A DNA stretch of 64,000 nt from Ypsolopha sequella (Eukaryota > Arthropoda > Insecta > Lepidoptera > Ypsolophidae). The notes under the pieces are model-generated. The model was not told the DNA's origin and searched no databases. It saw nothing but the letters and a program-made list of their open reading frames with translations. This document shows positions 21,601 to 28,118 of this stretch, piece by piece. Position 1 is the stretch's first letter. The number at the start of each line of letters is the position of its first letter. The translations under genes and the position numbers were made by a program. The stretch lies in contig OW203993.1 of NCBI GenBank assembly GCA_934047225.1, positions 23,202,069-23,266,068 of the forward strand, read 5' to 3'.

Positions 21601-24517
21601 GTCTACTAAACTAAAGTCTTACACTCATCTGTTGTACGAGATACCCATGAAATTGAATATTTATTACAAGTTTCTTATTAAGAATACCTAGTACTGTTCA
21701 CTTGTAAAGTAATAATTATACGCCATTATTACACAATGACAGCACGGAATGAAAGCAAAACAAATTAAAATTTTAATTTCGAACGAAATTTATGGTTCGA
21801 ACTTCAAATTTGTTGCTCCGCGTTGCAAAAAAAATACGTTCCTTTTTTAAACTTTTCGTCAGTACGCCTAGTGCAAGAAGTAATTGTGCTCTGCATACAT
21901 TTATTATTACCATTTAACGATTTTCTTATTGAAGTCTTCAACAAGGTACTTAAGATAAATAACATTAGCAAGCTTGTACTTCATATGATGTCTTTGGATG
22001 TAAGAGAGATAAGAAAATTAGTTTCATTTACTTGTTACAAGTGAACAGTACTAGGTATTGTTAACAAAGAACTTGTAATAAATATTTAATTTCATGAGTA
22101 TCTCATACAACAGATGAATGTAAGAACAAATGTTTATTAGACAAATTTTATTCTGAACAATAATCCTACCGATTCGTATGATAAAATAGCGAGGGTTTAT
22201 TTTTTTAATTTTTAGTTGGTTCAGTTCCCGGGTGAGACAAGCGAATTTCAGTATATCTTTGAATGCAGTTTTGTTTCTTTTAAAAAATAAAGGAATGTTT
22301 CCTTTCAGTAAAATGAGCTAACTAAACGATTTAAGGTAGCTCCCCTCCAGGGCCCTTAAATTTTTTCCACCCTGTATAGTAATACTAGTAGCCTTCTTAG
22401 CCTCTGCACATGGGGTCGTGGAACTTGTTACTCACATACTTAGTAACAATGGTAACAGTTCACGGCTACCATTTGTAGACGAGGCTTTGAAAGAATGGTC
22501 TACTGTTTGCCCTGGACAAGTTCAACCAGACCATCCGGAGGTACAAAGAGGCTGGGACGATGTCCGAGCCAATTTCATACTAGAAGAGCTCAAACAAAAG
22601 AATTCAGGGGCAGAATTAGCAAGACTAAAAGCCGTATCTAAATCTGAGTCTGGTGCCTGGCTTCACGCCCTTGCATCTCCACAACTTCGTACTTTACTTG
22701 ATAACGACTCCCTTCGTATCGCTGTGGCCCTGAGGCTTGGTTGCCATGTTTACGAGGAACATACTTGCATCTGCAACTCTACGGTGGACACAAAAGGTCA
22801 CCACGGCTTGAGCTGCATAAGATGTGCAGGTAGATTTCCACGGCACCAATGAAATCATCCGCCTAGCACTCGTCTCAGCCAACATCTCTTGCACCCTGGA
22901 GCCCCCTGGCCTTAGCCGGACAGACGGTAAGCGCCCAGACGGTCTCACCCTCGTTCCCTGGGAGAGAGGTAGATGCTTGCTATGGGATGCAACCTGCGTC
23001 AGCACCTATGCTAGTTGCCATTTAACCTCCACAGTCAAAACCGCCGGATCTGCGGCTGAGAGCGCCGCTAGGCAAAAACATACCAGATATAAAGATCTGA
23101 AACAAAATTACATTTTTATTGCCGCCGCATTTGAAACGACCGGCGTATGGGGCTCTGAGGCCAAGACATTTCTGAGGGCACTCGGAAGAAAAATAAAAGA
23201 CAGATGGCAAGACCACCGCTCAATGTCCTACTTGGCGCAAAGGATTTCCATTGCAATCCAACGCGGGAACGCAGCGAGCGTAATGGGAACCTTTGTGCCG
23301 GGTACGATGAGGGGCGGTCTTTTTCATAGTTAGGGTTTTATTTGTAAGTTAATTTTGTTTTTATAGTAGGTTTATCTTAAGCTTTGTAGTTAGTGTATAT
23401 TTTAAGTATTATTTATAATTTAGTATTCTTTATGTTATTTAAGTTTCTTGTTAATATTTTGGACATACATTTATTATTTTTATAATGTAACCATAGTAAC
23501 ACGAGGTGAAAATTTTAACTGGCTACTTATTACGGCTGAAGCTGAAGACCCCTGTGACAGATGGACGAATGGACGGACGGGACGGACAGACAGACAACAT
23601 AGGCTTAGTAATAGGATCCCGTCGGGCACCCTTTGGGTATGGAATCCTAAAAAGTGACTCAGAAAGTTAAGAGTATACCATTTCCCAGACCCAAGTGATC
23701 TTCCAACACTACGTGATGGGCAACAGTGAGGAGTACTTCAGCCGGGCGGCCGAGTTCCGGCCGGAGCGGTGGCTGGGCCGCGCCCACGTGGAGAGACATC
23801 ACGCCTTCGCGTCCTTGCCGTTCGGGTACGGAAAGCGCATGTGTCTGGGCAGGCGGTTCGCTGAGCTCGAGATTCACACGGTTATTTGTAAGGTGGGTCG
23901 GCATTTAGTTCTACATTATATTTTTGGAGCAAGCAACGGTAGCTCAGGGGTAGAACGCTGGCCTTTCAATGTTGAGATCCAGGTTCGACGCCCGGTCGGG
24001 CATGTACCAAAAAGTTTTTCGTAATTTATGTGCATAGTATTTGTCTTACTTACCACTTGCTGAACGGTGAAGGAAAACTTCATAAGAAAACCTGCAAGCC
24101 TTAAAAAATGTGTATTTGTGCCCGAATATACGATCCAAATGATAGGTAAAATCTATAATATGTTGCATGTATAAATACATGCCTAACTCCGCCCATTCGA
24201 TTAGTCTTGCTAAGAAGAAGGGCAAGAAACTTAGCAAGATTTTTTAGCGTTGTTTCTTTTCTTTTTTATCATTTCTGTTACATACTACAAAGTACTTACA
24301 TCTACTTTAGTGAAGGAATAAGAAAATACAAGATCAATAAAACACATGTGGCACCGCGCTCGGGGATAAATACCGTGACGATATGTTATATCCAATAATT
24401 CTCCTGCAGATGGTGCAAGCCTTCAAGATGGAGTACCAGCACGAGCCACTGGAGTACCACGTCCACCCGATGTACACTCCGAACGGACCAATCAGGCTGA
24501 AGATGACGGAGCGGTAG
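511..24517 (+). CDS. Mitochondrial-clan cytochrome P450 (3' ten exons; N-terminus outside window)
   Basis: Ten exons join in phase: 511-600, 1480-1596, 2936-3012, 10424-10619, 12981-13050, 14257-14331, 16935-17098, 18536-18614, 23689-23892 and 24410-24517. Every intron is GT-AG. They encode about 392 residues ending in TAG. A full insect mitochondrial P450 has about 500-550, so the targeting peptide and roughly the first 130 residues lie upstream of the window. Seen: I-helix 'MFLVGIDT', K-helix ExxR in 'KEVMR', 'FRPERW', and haem loop 'FGYGKRMCLG' with the cysteine thiolate. The following 'RRFAELE' fits the mitochondrial clan, which takes electrons from adrenodoxin-type ferredoxin in the mitochondrial matrix. 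By resemblance I place it near the conserved CYP49/CYP301 lineages, but cannot separate them without an alignment, so no symbol is given. The frame is intact, so the gene looks functional. Introns reach 7.4 kb and are filled with transposons. Confidence 0.93.
578..1320. repeat. 77-bp minisatellite copying a P450 exon end and 5' splice site
   Basis: Ten head-to-tail copies, counted from the GCCGGAG landmark at 584, 661, 738, 817, 894, 971, 1050, 1127, 1204 and 1281. Spacing is 77 bp, with a 79-bp variant at every third copy in the first part. This makes a 233-bp three-copy higher-order unit that occurs twice (584-816, 817-1049). Each copy contains the last 22-23 bases of exon 511-600 plus the GTATGT donor. 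The tenth copy has lost the donor GT. Confidence 0.95.
1480..1596 (+). CDS. P450 exon b (C helix, HGEQW)
   Basis: Acceptor 'CTCTTTCAG' precedes 1480 and the donor 'GTATTG' follows. The exon reads HGEQWSAFRTKVSRVAL, the WxxxR C-helix motif whose W and R contact a haem propionate in P450s. It keeps frame with the exons on both sides. Confidence 0.9.
1642..1853. mobile_element. Fold-back MITE family A, copy 1
   Basis: Starts CACAAAA and ends TTTTGTG. The arms around 1685-1740 and 1765-1805 are inverted copies holding TAGACGCGTACGTACGA. CCATAC lies on both sides. A second copy at 25613-25824 shares most of the sequence. Confidence 0.8.
2100..2220. repeat. AT-rich low-complexity intron stretch
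   Basis: Almost pure A/T with TAATAATAATAAAATTATAT patches. No coding signal or recognised element. Confidence 0.6.
2524..2680. repeat. 36-bp minisatellite
   Basis: About four imperfect copies of a unit holding GAGTTCGGGTAG, TTTAGTCTAAGC and GACCTAAAAAT, with the later copies 36 bp apart (2593, 2629, 2665). Inside a P450 intron. Confidence 0.75.
2936..3012 (+). CDS. P450 exon c
   Basis: Acceptor 'TTTTTCAG' and donor GTAAGT. Reads VRQIRDENLETPSDFLNEV then HKWSLE, the D-E helix segment. Phases match both neighbours. Confidence 0.88.
3165..3562 (+). mobile_element. Retroposon fragment with RTE-like 3' tail, copy 1
   Basis: Ends TGGACGAACTAGGCTGATGG. CAGACTGGTGACGGGCAG and the following 100 bases match 50090-50250. 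The terminal 'AGCAGTGGACGAA...GGCTGATGGATGG' also ends the RTE-like element read on the minus strand at 43376-43790. The body carries no RT frame, which suggests a short element using a LINE's 3' end. Confidence 0.65.
3984..4150. mobile_element. MITE family B, copy 1 (37-bp perfect inverted arms)
   Basis: 3984-4020 and 4114-4150 are perfect inverted repeats containing CGAAATATATTTCGGCCCAC. The right half has CGACTGACGCCGGCCCCAAA, also found at 54810-54840 and 59095-59125. Confidence 0.85.
4165..5984. other. P450 intron, no recognised element
   Basis: 1.8 kb of AT-rich intron. No open frame above background, RNA-like structure or clear repeat boundary that I can support. Confidence 0.5.
5985..6248 (+). 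repeat. Dispersed repeat C, copy 1
   Basis: Matches the reverse complement of 17700-17965 over about 260 bp, including CAATGCAAGTGCTCGTAAAG at the start and GGCTCTGGATACAGTCCTTT farther in. Type not identified; probably a retroposon fragment. Confidence 0.7.
6317..6441. mobile_element. 125-bp MITE with 25-bp TIRs
   Basis: Left arm ACAGATCGCGCCAAACTT and right arm AAGTTTGGCGCGATCTGT are inverted copies. It interrupts the GGTTCCGTA repeat just after its left end. Confidence 0.8.
7003..7746 (+). pseudogene. THAP-domain transposase N-terminus, broken
   Basis: Pieces: 7003-7077 (donor GTAAGT), 7373-7568 (acceptor TTACAG, donor GTAACC) and a short third piece from 7676. The first reads MSCAIEGC and, one frame over, AISFHRFPK. 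The second reads RREELKSEWLRR-like FPKREELKSEWLRRII, then HICSKHFTPDFF and LPTLYLP. Together they show the THAP C-x4-C ... C-x2-H zinc site, the 'HxFP' box and the terminal 'A-x-P-T-L' box. A one-base shift in the A7 run near 7040 breaks the frame, and the third piece stops within 25 codons. The downstream catalytic region is absent. Confidence 0.8.
7760..8270. repeat. Dispersed repeat D, copy 1 (inside the P-like element)
   Basis: Shares TTTAATCGTTCATTATTTG, TGATTGAGT...AAGAGG and AGTATCCACTTAAAT, then GTTTGTATCTCTGA-like sequence, with 43340-43960. A segment with GAAATTCCGCAGATCAAGAC recurs, inverted, near 48385-48460. So another repeat was captured in, or inserted into, the transposon. Confidence 0.6.
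9122..9240. repeat. Dispersed repeat fragment E
   Basis: TATGATACACGGGCGTAAGA to TTACTCGG is repeated in inverted orientation at 17651-17695. Followed by an ACTCGCTACGCTCGTGTTTT tract. Confidence 0.6.
9241..10423. other. P450 intron, no recognised element
   Basis: 1.2 kb before exon d. AT-rich, no frame or inverted repeat I can support. Confidence 0.5.
10424..10619 (+). CDS. P450 exon d (E-G helices)
   Basis: Acceptor 'TTGTTTTCCAG' and donor 'GTACAT'. Reads SLGLIALDTRLGCF and later WWRIYPTAMFRRYVAALD. The 'IALDTRLGC' string is typical of mitochondrial-clan insect P450s. Its third codon positions are GC-rich compared with the AT-rich introns around it. Confidence 0.92.
10858..11605. mobile_element. 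Outer inverted-repeat element (~750 bp)
   Basis: GTGCGCGCTAATCTTTTAGT continuing to CGCCTCTGA at the left is inverted at 11577-11605 with one mismatch. It holds another fold-back at 11272-11534. Non-coding. Confidence 0.7.
11272..11534. mobile_element. Inner fold-back MITE (263 bp)
   Basis: Nearly a complete hairpin: CAGTGGCGTGCACAGAACTT at the left and its inverse ending CGCCACTG at the right. The arms pair again across TGAAATAATTTAAATATCAC. Centre is TAGACATTGTCTA at about 11403. Confidence 0.85.
11640..12060 (+). mobile_element. Non-LTR retrotransposon C-terminal fragment
   Basis: Broken reading of W-K-W-x-G-H-x-I-R, then DVTVWYPQDGKRRRGR, RWEDELK, and after the minisatellite AAAGTTWSRKAMDK and LGEAFAKGQSD. 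This is the closing motif series of RTE-like polymerases in arthropods. It has stops and ends at an ATTATTATTAAG tail. Interrupted by the 20-bp minisatellite. Confidence 0.75.
11781..11960. repeat. 20-bp minisatellite, nine copies
   Basis: Nine copies of GGTGGGAGGACGAACTAAAA, at most two changes each, exactly 180 bp. The unit is the retrotransposon's own RWEDELK-coding segment. Twenty is not a multiple of three, so expansion destroyed the frame. Confidence 0.95.
12267..12586. mobile_element. hAT-type MITE
   Basis: TIRs CAGGGATGGGAAAAC and GTTTCCCCATCCCTG with GC-rich sub-ends (TTCGCGGGCCGGAGATGGCC). Flanks GTCTAGGG and GTTTAGGG are an 8-bp duplication with one mismatch. Typical of non-autonomous hAT elements. 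Confidence 0.88.
12810..12946. repeat. Short inverted-repeat sequence
   Basis: GGGACACAGCTATATGAGTA pairs with TACTCATATAGCTTGGTCCC. Outer parts also pair loosely (GATGGCCCAC ... GTGGACCATC). Possible small MITE; termini unclear. Confidence 0.55.
12981..13050 (+). CDS. P450 exon e (G-H helices)
   Basis: Acceptor 'CTTACATTTCAG' and donor GTAAAT. Reads VTLNHVERALEESKTSANK, then SLLQ. Ends in phase 0. Confidence 0.88.
13530..13673. mobile_element. MITE family F, copy 1
   Basis: TGTCGATTCGGCGTAACA at the left. Inner GACAGGACTAA pairs with TTTAGTCCTGTC. Copy 2 at 63504-63737 shares ends and TTCTTTCT...TATCGA core. Confidence 0.7.
13933..14173. mobile_element. 241-bp MITE with 27-bp TIRs
   Basis: ACCACGGAGCAATTACGAAG then AGGAGTT at 13933-13959 is perfectly inverted at 14147-14173. 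The middle is not coding. It ends 83 bp before P450 exon f. Confidence 0.88.
14257..14331 (+). CDS. P450 exon f (I helix)
   Basis: Phase 0 at both ends, 25 codons. Ends with DMFLVGIDT, the oxygen-activation groove of the I helix (family consensus A/G-G-x-D/E-T). The splice falls just before the conserved second Thr/Ser. Confidence 0.92.
14332..15418. other. P450 intron, no recognised element
   Basis: AT-rich intron sequence. Nothing I can name. Confidence 0.45.
15648..15925 (-). pseudogene. Penelope-like ORF C-terminal part
   Basis: Read on the minus strand: IAEHLLESGTNHWIELHNPK, then LSTDRRYYPRIVREAIEI, FNREDGFKLSPTWSPVIG and VSVVCRA-stop. This follows the GIY-YIG core in Penelope-like polymerases. 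It is truncated upstream at the inversion junction near 15930. Confidence 0.75.
15947..16066 (+). pseudogene. Penelope-like GIY-YIG endonuclease fragment
   Basis: KCSCGSSYIGQTKRSIQERV continuing to KNRQMYKSAIAD, then TGA. The 'C-x-C ... YIGQT ... R ... EH' pattern is the start of the GIY-YIG domain. After the stop, bases encoding PDTVSVVCRA follow directly, so an internal deletion removed the segment kept on the opposite strand. Confidence 0.78.
16325..16934. other. P450 intron, no recognised element
   Basis: No supported feature before exon g. Confidence 0.45.
16935..17098 (+). CDS. P450 exon g (J-K helices, ExxR)
   Basis: Acceptor 'TTTCCAG' and donor GTAAAG. Reads TSNAVASTLYQLSLRPEVQ and ends KACVKEVMR, which holds the invariant ExxR of helix K. 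The final Arg codon is split across the intron. Confidence 0.93.
17700..17965 (-). repeat. Dispersed repeat C, copy 2
   Basis: Inverted copy of 5985-6248, with CTTTACGAGCACTTGCATTG at its right end. Preceded by fragment E in inverse (17651-17695). Confidence 0.7.
18028..18431. mobile_element. TTAA-flanked fold-back MITE (404 bp)
   Basis: TTAA at 18024-18027 and 18432-18435; ends GGGTCGG / CCGACCC. Arms of about 170 bp pair, for example CATTAAAAAAAATC with GATTTTTTTTAATG and TTACCTTACAAGATGAAGT with its inverse. TTAA targets suggest a piggyBac- or Kolobok-mobilised element. Confidence 0.85.
18536..18614 (+). CDS. P450 exon h (after ExxR)
   Basis: Acceptor 'TATTTTCAG' and donor GTAAGT. Reads MYPVVIGNGRQLTKDTVICG then YNIPKG. 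A 95-bp MITE sits 17 bp past the end of the exon. Confidence 0.92.
18632..18726. mobile_element. 95-bp MITE with 9-bp TSD, next to a splice donor
   Basis: ACTACAG...TTGTGCACCCCATCT is inverted as AGATGGGGTGCACAA...CTGTAGT. GGATACTGG repeats exactly at 18623-18631 and 18727-18735. Nine-base duplications point to a Mutator-like source. Lies 17 bp past P450 exon h. Confidence 0.88.
18815..19242 (+). repeat. Dispersed repeat G, copy 1
   Basis: About 430 bp matching 60650-61080 in the same orientation: AAAATATATTTGATTTAT, then TTTCGCTGCGTGATCA and ATTATGCTGGACGGG. No reading frame. Confidence 0.75.
19338..19856. mobile_element. Large fold-back element with an internal partial copy
   Basis: Outer ends GCGTACAGTCGGTAAACC and GGTTACCCGCGGTACGC, followed inward by TATGTATCGAGTAACAAGAT and its inverse. 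The left half also folds on itself (19380-19530, AAATGCTCCAGGTTGCGC region), so one arm appears twice. Confidence 0.75.
20018..20535 (+). mobile_element. LINE 3' end with polymerase C-terminus
   Basis: Open frame 20018-20356 reads YFQKYKILTLPCIYILEICK, then PSMRLKLQSSNTYAMSIYIF, NKLPKSLKN and LIAKCYYTIQEYL-stop. 'LTLPSLYILE' followed by 'N-x-LP' is the usual C-terminus of CR1/Jockey-group LINEs. A 3' UTR ends in three TTGAGTA units, probably its tail. Confidence 0.75.
21309..21334. repeat. (TA)n microsatellite
   Basis: TATATATATATATATATATA uninterrupted, followed by TATACGAGTATATACGAGTA. Confidence 0.9.
21367..22376. mobile_element. 1,010-bp element with ~343-bp terminal inverted repeats
   Basis: TACAGGGTGGAAAAAATGAA at the left, inverted as TTTTTTCCACCCTGTA at the right. 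Arms 21367-21709 and 22034-22376 pair nearly throughout (GGACCCTCCAG-like, GTCTCACCCGGGAACTGAAC, ACTAGTACTGTTCACTTGTA class motifs). TA on each side. The 324-bp middle carries no transposase. Confidence 0.85.
22380..23335 (+). pseudogene. Non-LTR retrotransposon polymerase C-terminal region, frameshifted
   Basis: 22418-22852 reads VQRGWDDVRANFILEELKQ, GAWLHALASPQLRTLLDND, VALRLGCHVYEEHTCIC and GLSCIRCAGR. After a one-base shift near 22835, 22850-23333 continues NEIIRLALVSANISCTLEPP, GKRPDGLTLVPW, LLWDATCVSTYA, and AQRISIAIQRGNAASVMGTF to a stop. I know this cysteine-rich 'RPDGLTLVPW...WDATC...IQRGNAASVMGT' region as the tail after the RT domain in many animal retroelements. The RT domain itself is missing. 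Confidence 0.82.
23490..23656 (+). mobile_element. Right end of a Lepidoptera-type 'GGTTCC' repeat
   Basis: GGACGGACGGGACGGACAGA tract, then ATAGGATCCCGTCGGGCACC and TTGGGTATGGAATCCTAAAA. Same kind of end as 9050-9118, but diverged. Confidence 0.65.
23689..23892 (+). CDS. P450 exon i (PERW and haem-binding loop)
   Basis: Acceptor 'TTTCCCAG' and donor GTGGGT; 68 codons, phase 0. Holds FRPERW and FASLPFGYGKRMCLGRRF. Cysteine in the F-x-x-G-x-R-x-C-x-G signature is the axial haem ligand. Confidence 0.95.
23932..24250 (+). mobile_element. tRNA-derived SINE, copy 1
   Basis: A box-like TAGCTCAGGGG at 23940 and B box GGTTCGACGCC at 23982-23992, then CTTGCTGAACGGTGAAGGAA. Not a functional tRNA: no acceptor-stem pairing. 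The later part with CTAACTCCGCCCATTCGATT (24182) is found in inverse at 57560-57600. Confidence 0.75.
24410..24517 (+). CDS. P450 terminal exon
   Basis: Acceptor 'TCTCCTGCAG'. Reads MVQAFKMEYQHEPLEYHV and ends IRLKMTER-TAG at 24515-24517. Closes the reading frame. Confidence 0.92.
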   Translation: MVQAFKMEYQHEPLEYHVHPMYTPNGPIRLKMTER

Positions 24518-25081
24518 CTCTGATTATGCACTGGATCTTCGGGTTAAGAGGATAGGTCACGCTTGCCTCAAACACTGTTACTTCATGCGGAAATACCCGC
24601 AGTGCGAGAGGGATGGATTTCGGAAAATAAGCAAATTGTAAATTTATTATTAAAAAAATCTAAATATCTGTTTGATTTAGAGTTAAGTAGAGGTACTCTT
24701 GGTAGTTACCAATTTTAGACTTCTAGCTTTATCCACAACGAAGATACAGGGGGGTTGAAAGTGCCGTGAGTTGCTTCGAGAAAAGGATGGTACGGCCATG
24801 CCGCGTTTTTTTTTTGCGAGACTTGGCGGGGGCACTACCGTGCCCCCAGATACAGGTTTTAATTCATAAATATGACCTCATGTCCAAGCTATTAAATAAT
24901 TATATAACTTTTTCAACATGATCGTCATTCAGCTAAATATACGTCCCAATGATCTTACTTTTGAGAAAAATAATAGAGAAATATTGTAAATTATAAAAGA
25001 AACACATTTAATTTTAGTCATAATTTTGAATTTGTTGTATTTAATGTAAAATTCAGGTACATCTGAATCTGACAGATATAC

Positions 25082-25349
25082 ATATAAGGTCTTTCAATTT
25101 AAATGGAAAGTAATTTAGGAGGTGATTCAGTATCGTTAATACATCACATTCCACTGCAAAGCACTTTTTTTTGCGCGAACTTTTTTTTCACTTTTCAGTA
25201 CAAAGTGGTCCGATCAGCTGGCTCAGTTTGTATGGACAAGTGAAGAAAAAGTTCGCGCAAAAAAAAGTGCTTTGCAGTGGAATGTGATGTATTAACGATA
25301 CTGAATCACCTCCTAAATTACTTTCCATTTAAATTGAAATACCTTATAT
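25082..25349. mobile_element. 268-bp hairpin MITE
   Basis: Arms of about 110 bp: ATATAAGGTCTTTCAATTTA at the left, inverse at the right; GTATCGTTAATACATCACAT and CAAAGCACTTTTTTTTGCGC also pair. Short unpaired centre. Confidence 0.88.
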
Positions 25350-25612
25350 AATGCGCATAGTTATTTATAGGCGACTTGACTTGCCGGACTTACACTCTCT
25401 GTCATGAATTGTATAGAAAGCATTAGGCAAAACGACCTTTGCCGAAGACTAGCGAACTCTGTGCGCATTATTATGTACAACTGTACATGTTTCCTATCTT
25501 ATGATATATGCAAAGTTTCAGTTAGATAAAACCTATGTAAACGTAACATAACCAACACCTAAAGGCCTCAGCATACAAAAAGCGGCGCAGTAGCAGGGCA
25601 GGATGGTAGCGT

Positions 25613-25824
25613 CACAAAATATCCACTTACAGAAGGTTCACTCTGCATAACTAGCGAAAACAGGCGCACGCACACATAGACGCATACGTACGACGATCTC
25701 GAAGATACTCGGGTGAATGCCAATACGAAATTCTGTCGAGATCATCATACGTACGCGTCTATGCATGAATGCGTCTGTTTTCGCTCCGTCGTCGAGTCGG
25801 CCTTCTGGTAGTATATATTTTGTG
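25613..25824. mobile_element. Fold-back MITE family A, copy 2
   Basis: Same element as 1642-1853, including CGCTCCGTCGTCGAGTCGGC. A clean direct repeat GTAGCGT flanks it at 25606-25612 and 25825-25831, which marks the target duplication. Confidence 0.85.
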
Positions 25825-26710
25825 GTAGCGTGCTAAAATTACTATGTAAGGGGTACTCTCAGAATTCTTAGAATAAAATGCTGTATACGCCAATGAGTAA
25901 AGCTTTGCAGATTGTATTGGAAGGGTAAAATTAAGTATTTTTTTAAATACATTCACAAATGTCTTGGTATTGAACCCAGATTTCACATTTGAGAATTTAA
26001 AGTTAAGCGGCGCTTATTTGTTACCTCAGCAATTTGATTAGCCGATTCGTCGCCTAAGTATCGCTTAGCGATAGAGCTACGATCCAGACTGCGATCTGGT
26101 GTTTTACTATTATTTTAGTGATGATGAAAATTGGAACTGCTTGAACACTTTAGAACATCAATAAAAAAAAGTAACGCCAAGTGTTGAAGACTCTTATTGG
26201 TATTATAAGTTATTTTTAAACATCTTAGAGAGATACGAGGATGTAATCATAACTCTTTTGTATGGCAGTTGCATAAAATAGGTCACTAAGACCGTAAAGT
26301 GTTGACAGAACATAAATATATCGAGTAGTGAATCTTAGAAACACGCTCTGTTTCTAACTTACGCACACCGCACGTCTAAGTGAAGTTCGGGGGAGACTCC
26401 ATACAAATCTGAGCGATAGTAATAATATTCACTACTCCATATATATTTACTCTGATGTCGAGCGGTATGTATGTAAATAAATATTTCTACAGCCTAAGAG
26501 TGGCTTGCACCAAAATCTAAAATGTAGCTTTTGTCACTAAATCGAGTTTACAATTATATCGGTCAATACATTTCTGCCCAATTAAAATCTGCTAACGTGC
26601 TTAAGAATACATTTCAATGTGCTTAAGAGGAGGCCTTCCTTCAGCGGACAGCGCCTTTGCTATTATAACTCGGAGACTAGTTAGTCTTATTAAAGTTTTA
26701 ATAAAGTTGA

Positions 26711-26812
26711 AAATCGTGTGCGCCAAAATGCGTTCGAAATGATTTAGAATTAGTCTAATTTAAATCGCGTGCGCCAAAATGCGTTCGAAATGATTTAGAA
26801 TTAGTCTAATTT
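26711..26812. repeat. 51-bp tandem duplication
   Basis: Two near-identical copies of a unit holding GCGCCAAAATGCGTTCGAAA and ATTTAGAATTAGTCTAATTT, at 26711 and 26762. Confidence 0.88.
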
Positions 26813-27216
26813 GAAGAATAAGATAGATTAAAGTTACAATAAATTATTTATTGTTCATAAGATCTTATTATATATATTTATGAATGCAAATAATTGATTA
26901 ACGTTTATTTCTAGATTCAAAATATTGGTGCAAGTCGGTCTAAGTTCATAATTGTCAACGACATACTCGTATTAAGTTCTAAAAGTTTGTTAGTTGTACA
27001 GTCAAGAACACATCAAGCTATACACATTGGAATTTGTACCTATCTTATATCCTTCACAAGACGTGGTGAATGTACGAGTGTATTTGTATGTAAACATATT
27101 TAGCAGTACGTGTTAGATTTGCTAGACATTGTAATATTTATGAAATAAATTCAATAGTTACCTGAATATTTGTTTACTTCTTTGCCTCCTGGCACAAATA
27201 TACCTAGCTACTTCCA

Positions 27217-27613
27217 TTAGGTCTTTAAATATGAAATTGCTGTTTTCTATAGATAATTTGAAGGAAACTTAATTTTCAGTACTAACATTTTTGCATTTTT
27301 TTTAGGAATGACAAATCAAAATTACGTCATTTCTTTTGTGTATGAATGAGACAACATTAAGCTAACAGCAACATTAATTTAATTTTTGAAAAGTGTCAGC
27401 TGTAAAAATTATTACGAATCTCATCACGGAAATGGATGGCATTTAAGAGGAACTGTTTTTGTAATTTTAATTTTGGTTATCAAGATGATGGAAAAGCTTG
27501 AAATCAACTAACAAACAAAAAACGAATAATGGAAAAAACTAATGAATTACAGGAACTATGAACTCAAGAATCTGAAAGAAAATTTCGGCAATTTCATACA
27601 TATGTAAAGATTA
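27217..27613 (+). mobile_element. MITE family H, copy 1 (~0.4 kb)
   Basis: Starts TTAGGTCTTTAAATATGAAA; its other end CAATTTCATACATATGTAAAGA is a related inverted end. Matches the reverse complement of 29890-30298 along its length (AACATTAAGCTAACAGCAAC, GGAAATGGATGGCATTTA). Confidence 0.75.
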
Positions 27614-27764
27614 TTATTATTATGACATTACATCAACTTTCTCCTTCACTTGAGTAAAGTAGGTGCGTCTAGGCATAGCTATATGGTCTAGGTCTTCCTC
27701 TTCGTTTTTATACCTATCTGTTATAACTTTATAAAATAATTGTATACATACATCAACAAAAAAT

Positions 27765-27960
27765 AATCCGTACCCTTATTTAAATGCGAAAGTGTGTTTG
27801 TTGGTTTGTTCTTCTTTCACGCAGCAACGGTGCAATGGATTGACGTGATTTTTTTCATAGAGATGAAAAAAATCATCAAGTTTATGTACCGGAAAATGAA
27901 AACGAAATCAGCGCCAGCGAAGCCGCGTGCAAAAGCTTATAAATAAATAACTTTATAACG
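27765..27960 (+). mobile_element. Lepidoptera-type dispersed repeat fragment (Helitron-like?)
   Basis: GCAACGGTGCAATGGATTGA then CGTGATTTTTTTCATAGAGA, a motif I know from abundant moth repeats that end ...CTAG. Termini are not visible here. Confidence 0.5.
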
Positions 27961-28118
27961 GTTCTGGTGTATCGAATAATATTCATGCAACTATTGTGCT
28001 ACGCCAGGAGACAAAGCGAGATTGTACTCGTAGTTTTACATTTTAATCCACTTCGTAGAGCCTGCACTCCTTCCGGCCTACGCTATGCGTTACTACGCGT
28101 TTTGTGTAATTTTGACAG

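Larger units (their letters stand above)
24518..27216. other. Region 3' of the P450 gene
   Basis: Includes the P450 3' UTR, whose end I cannot fix; AATAAA occurs at about 26839 and 27142. Holds two MITEs (25082-25349, 25613-25824) and a two-copy 51-bp repeat; otherwise nothing recognised. Confidence 0.5.

Noticed and set aside
23940..24000. Possible tRNA gene
   Set aside because: A and B boxes are present, but no acceptor stem or proper anticodon arm can be drawn and a SINE body follows. Called a SINE.
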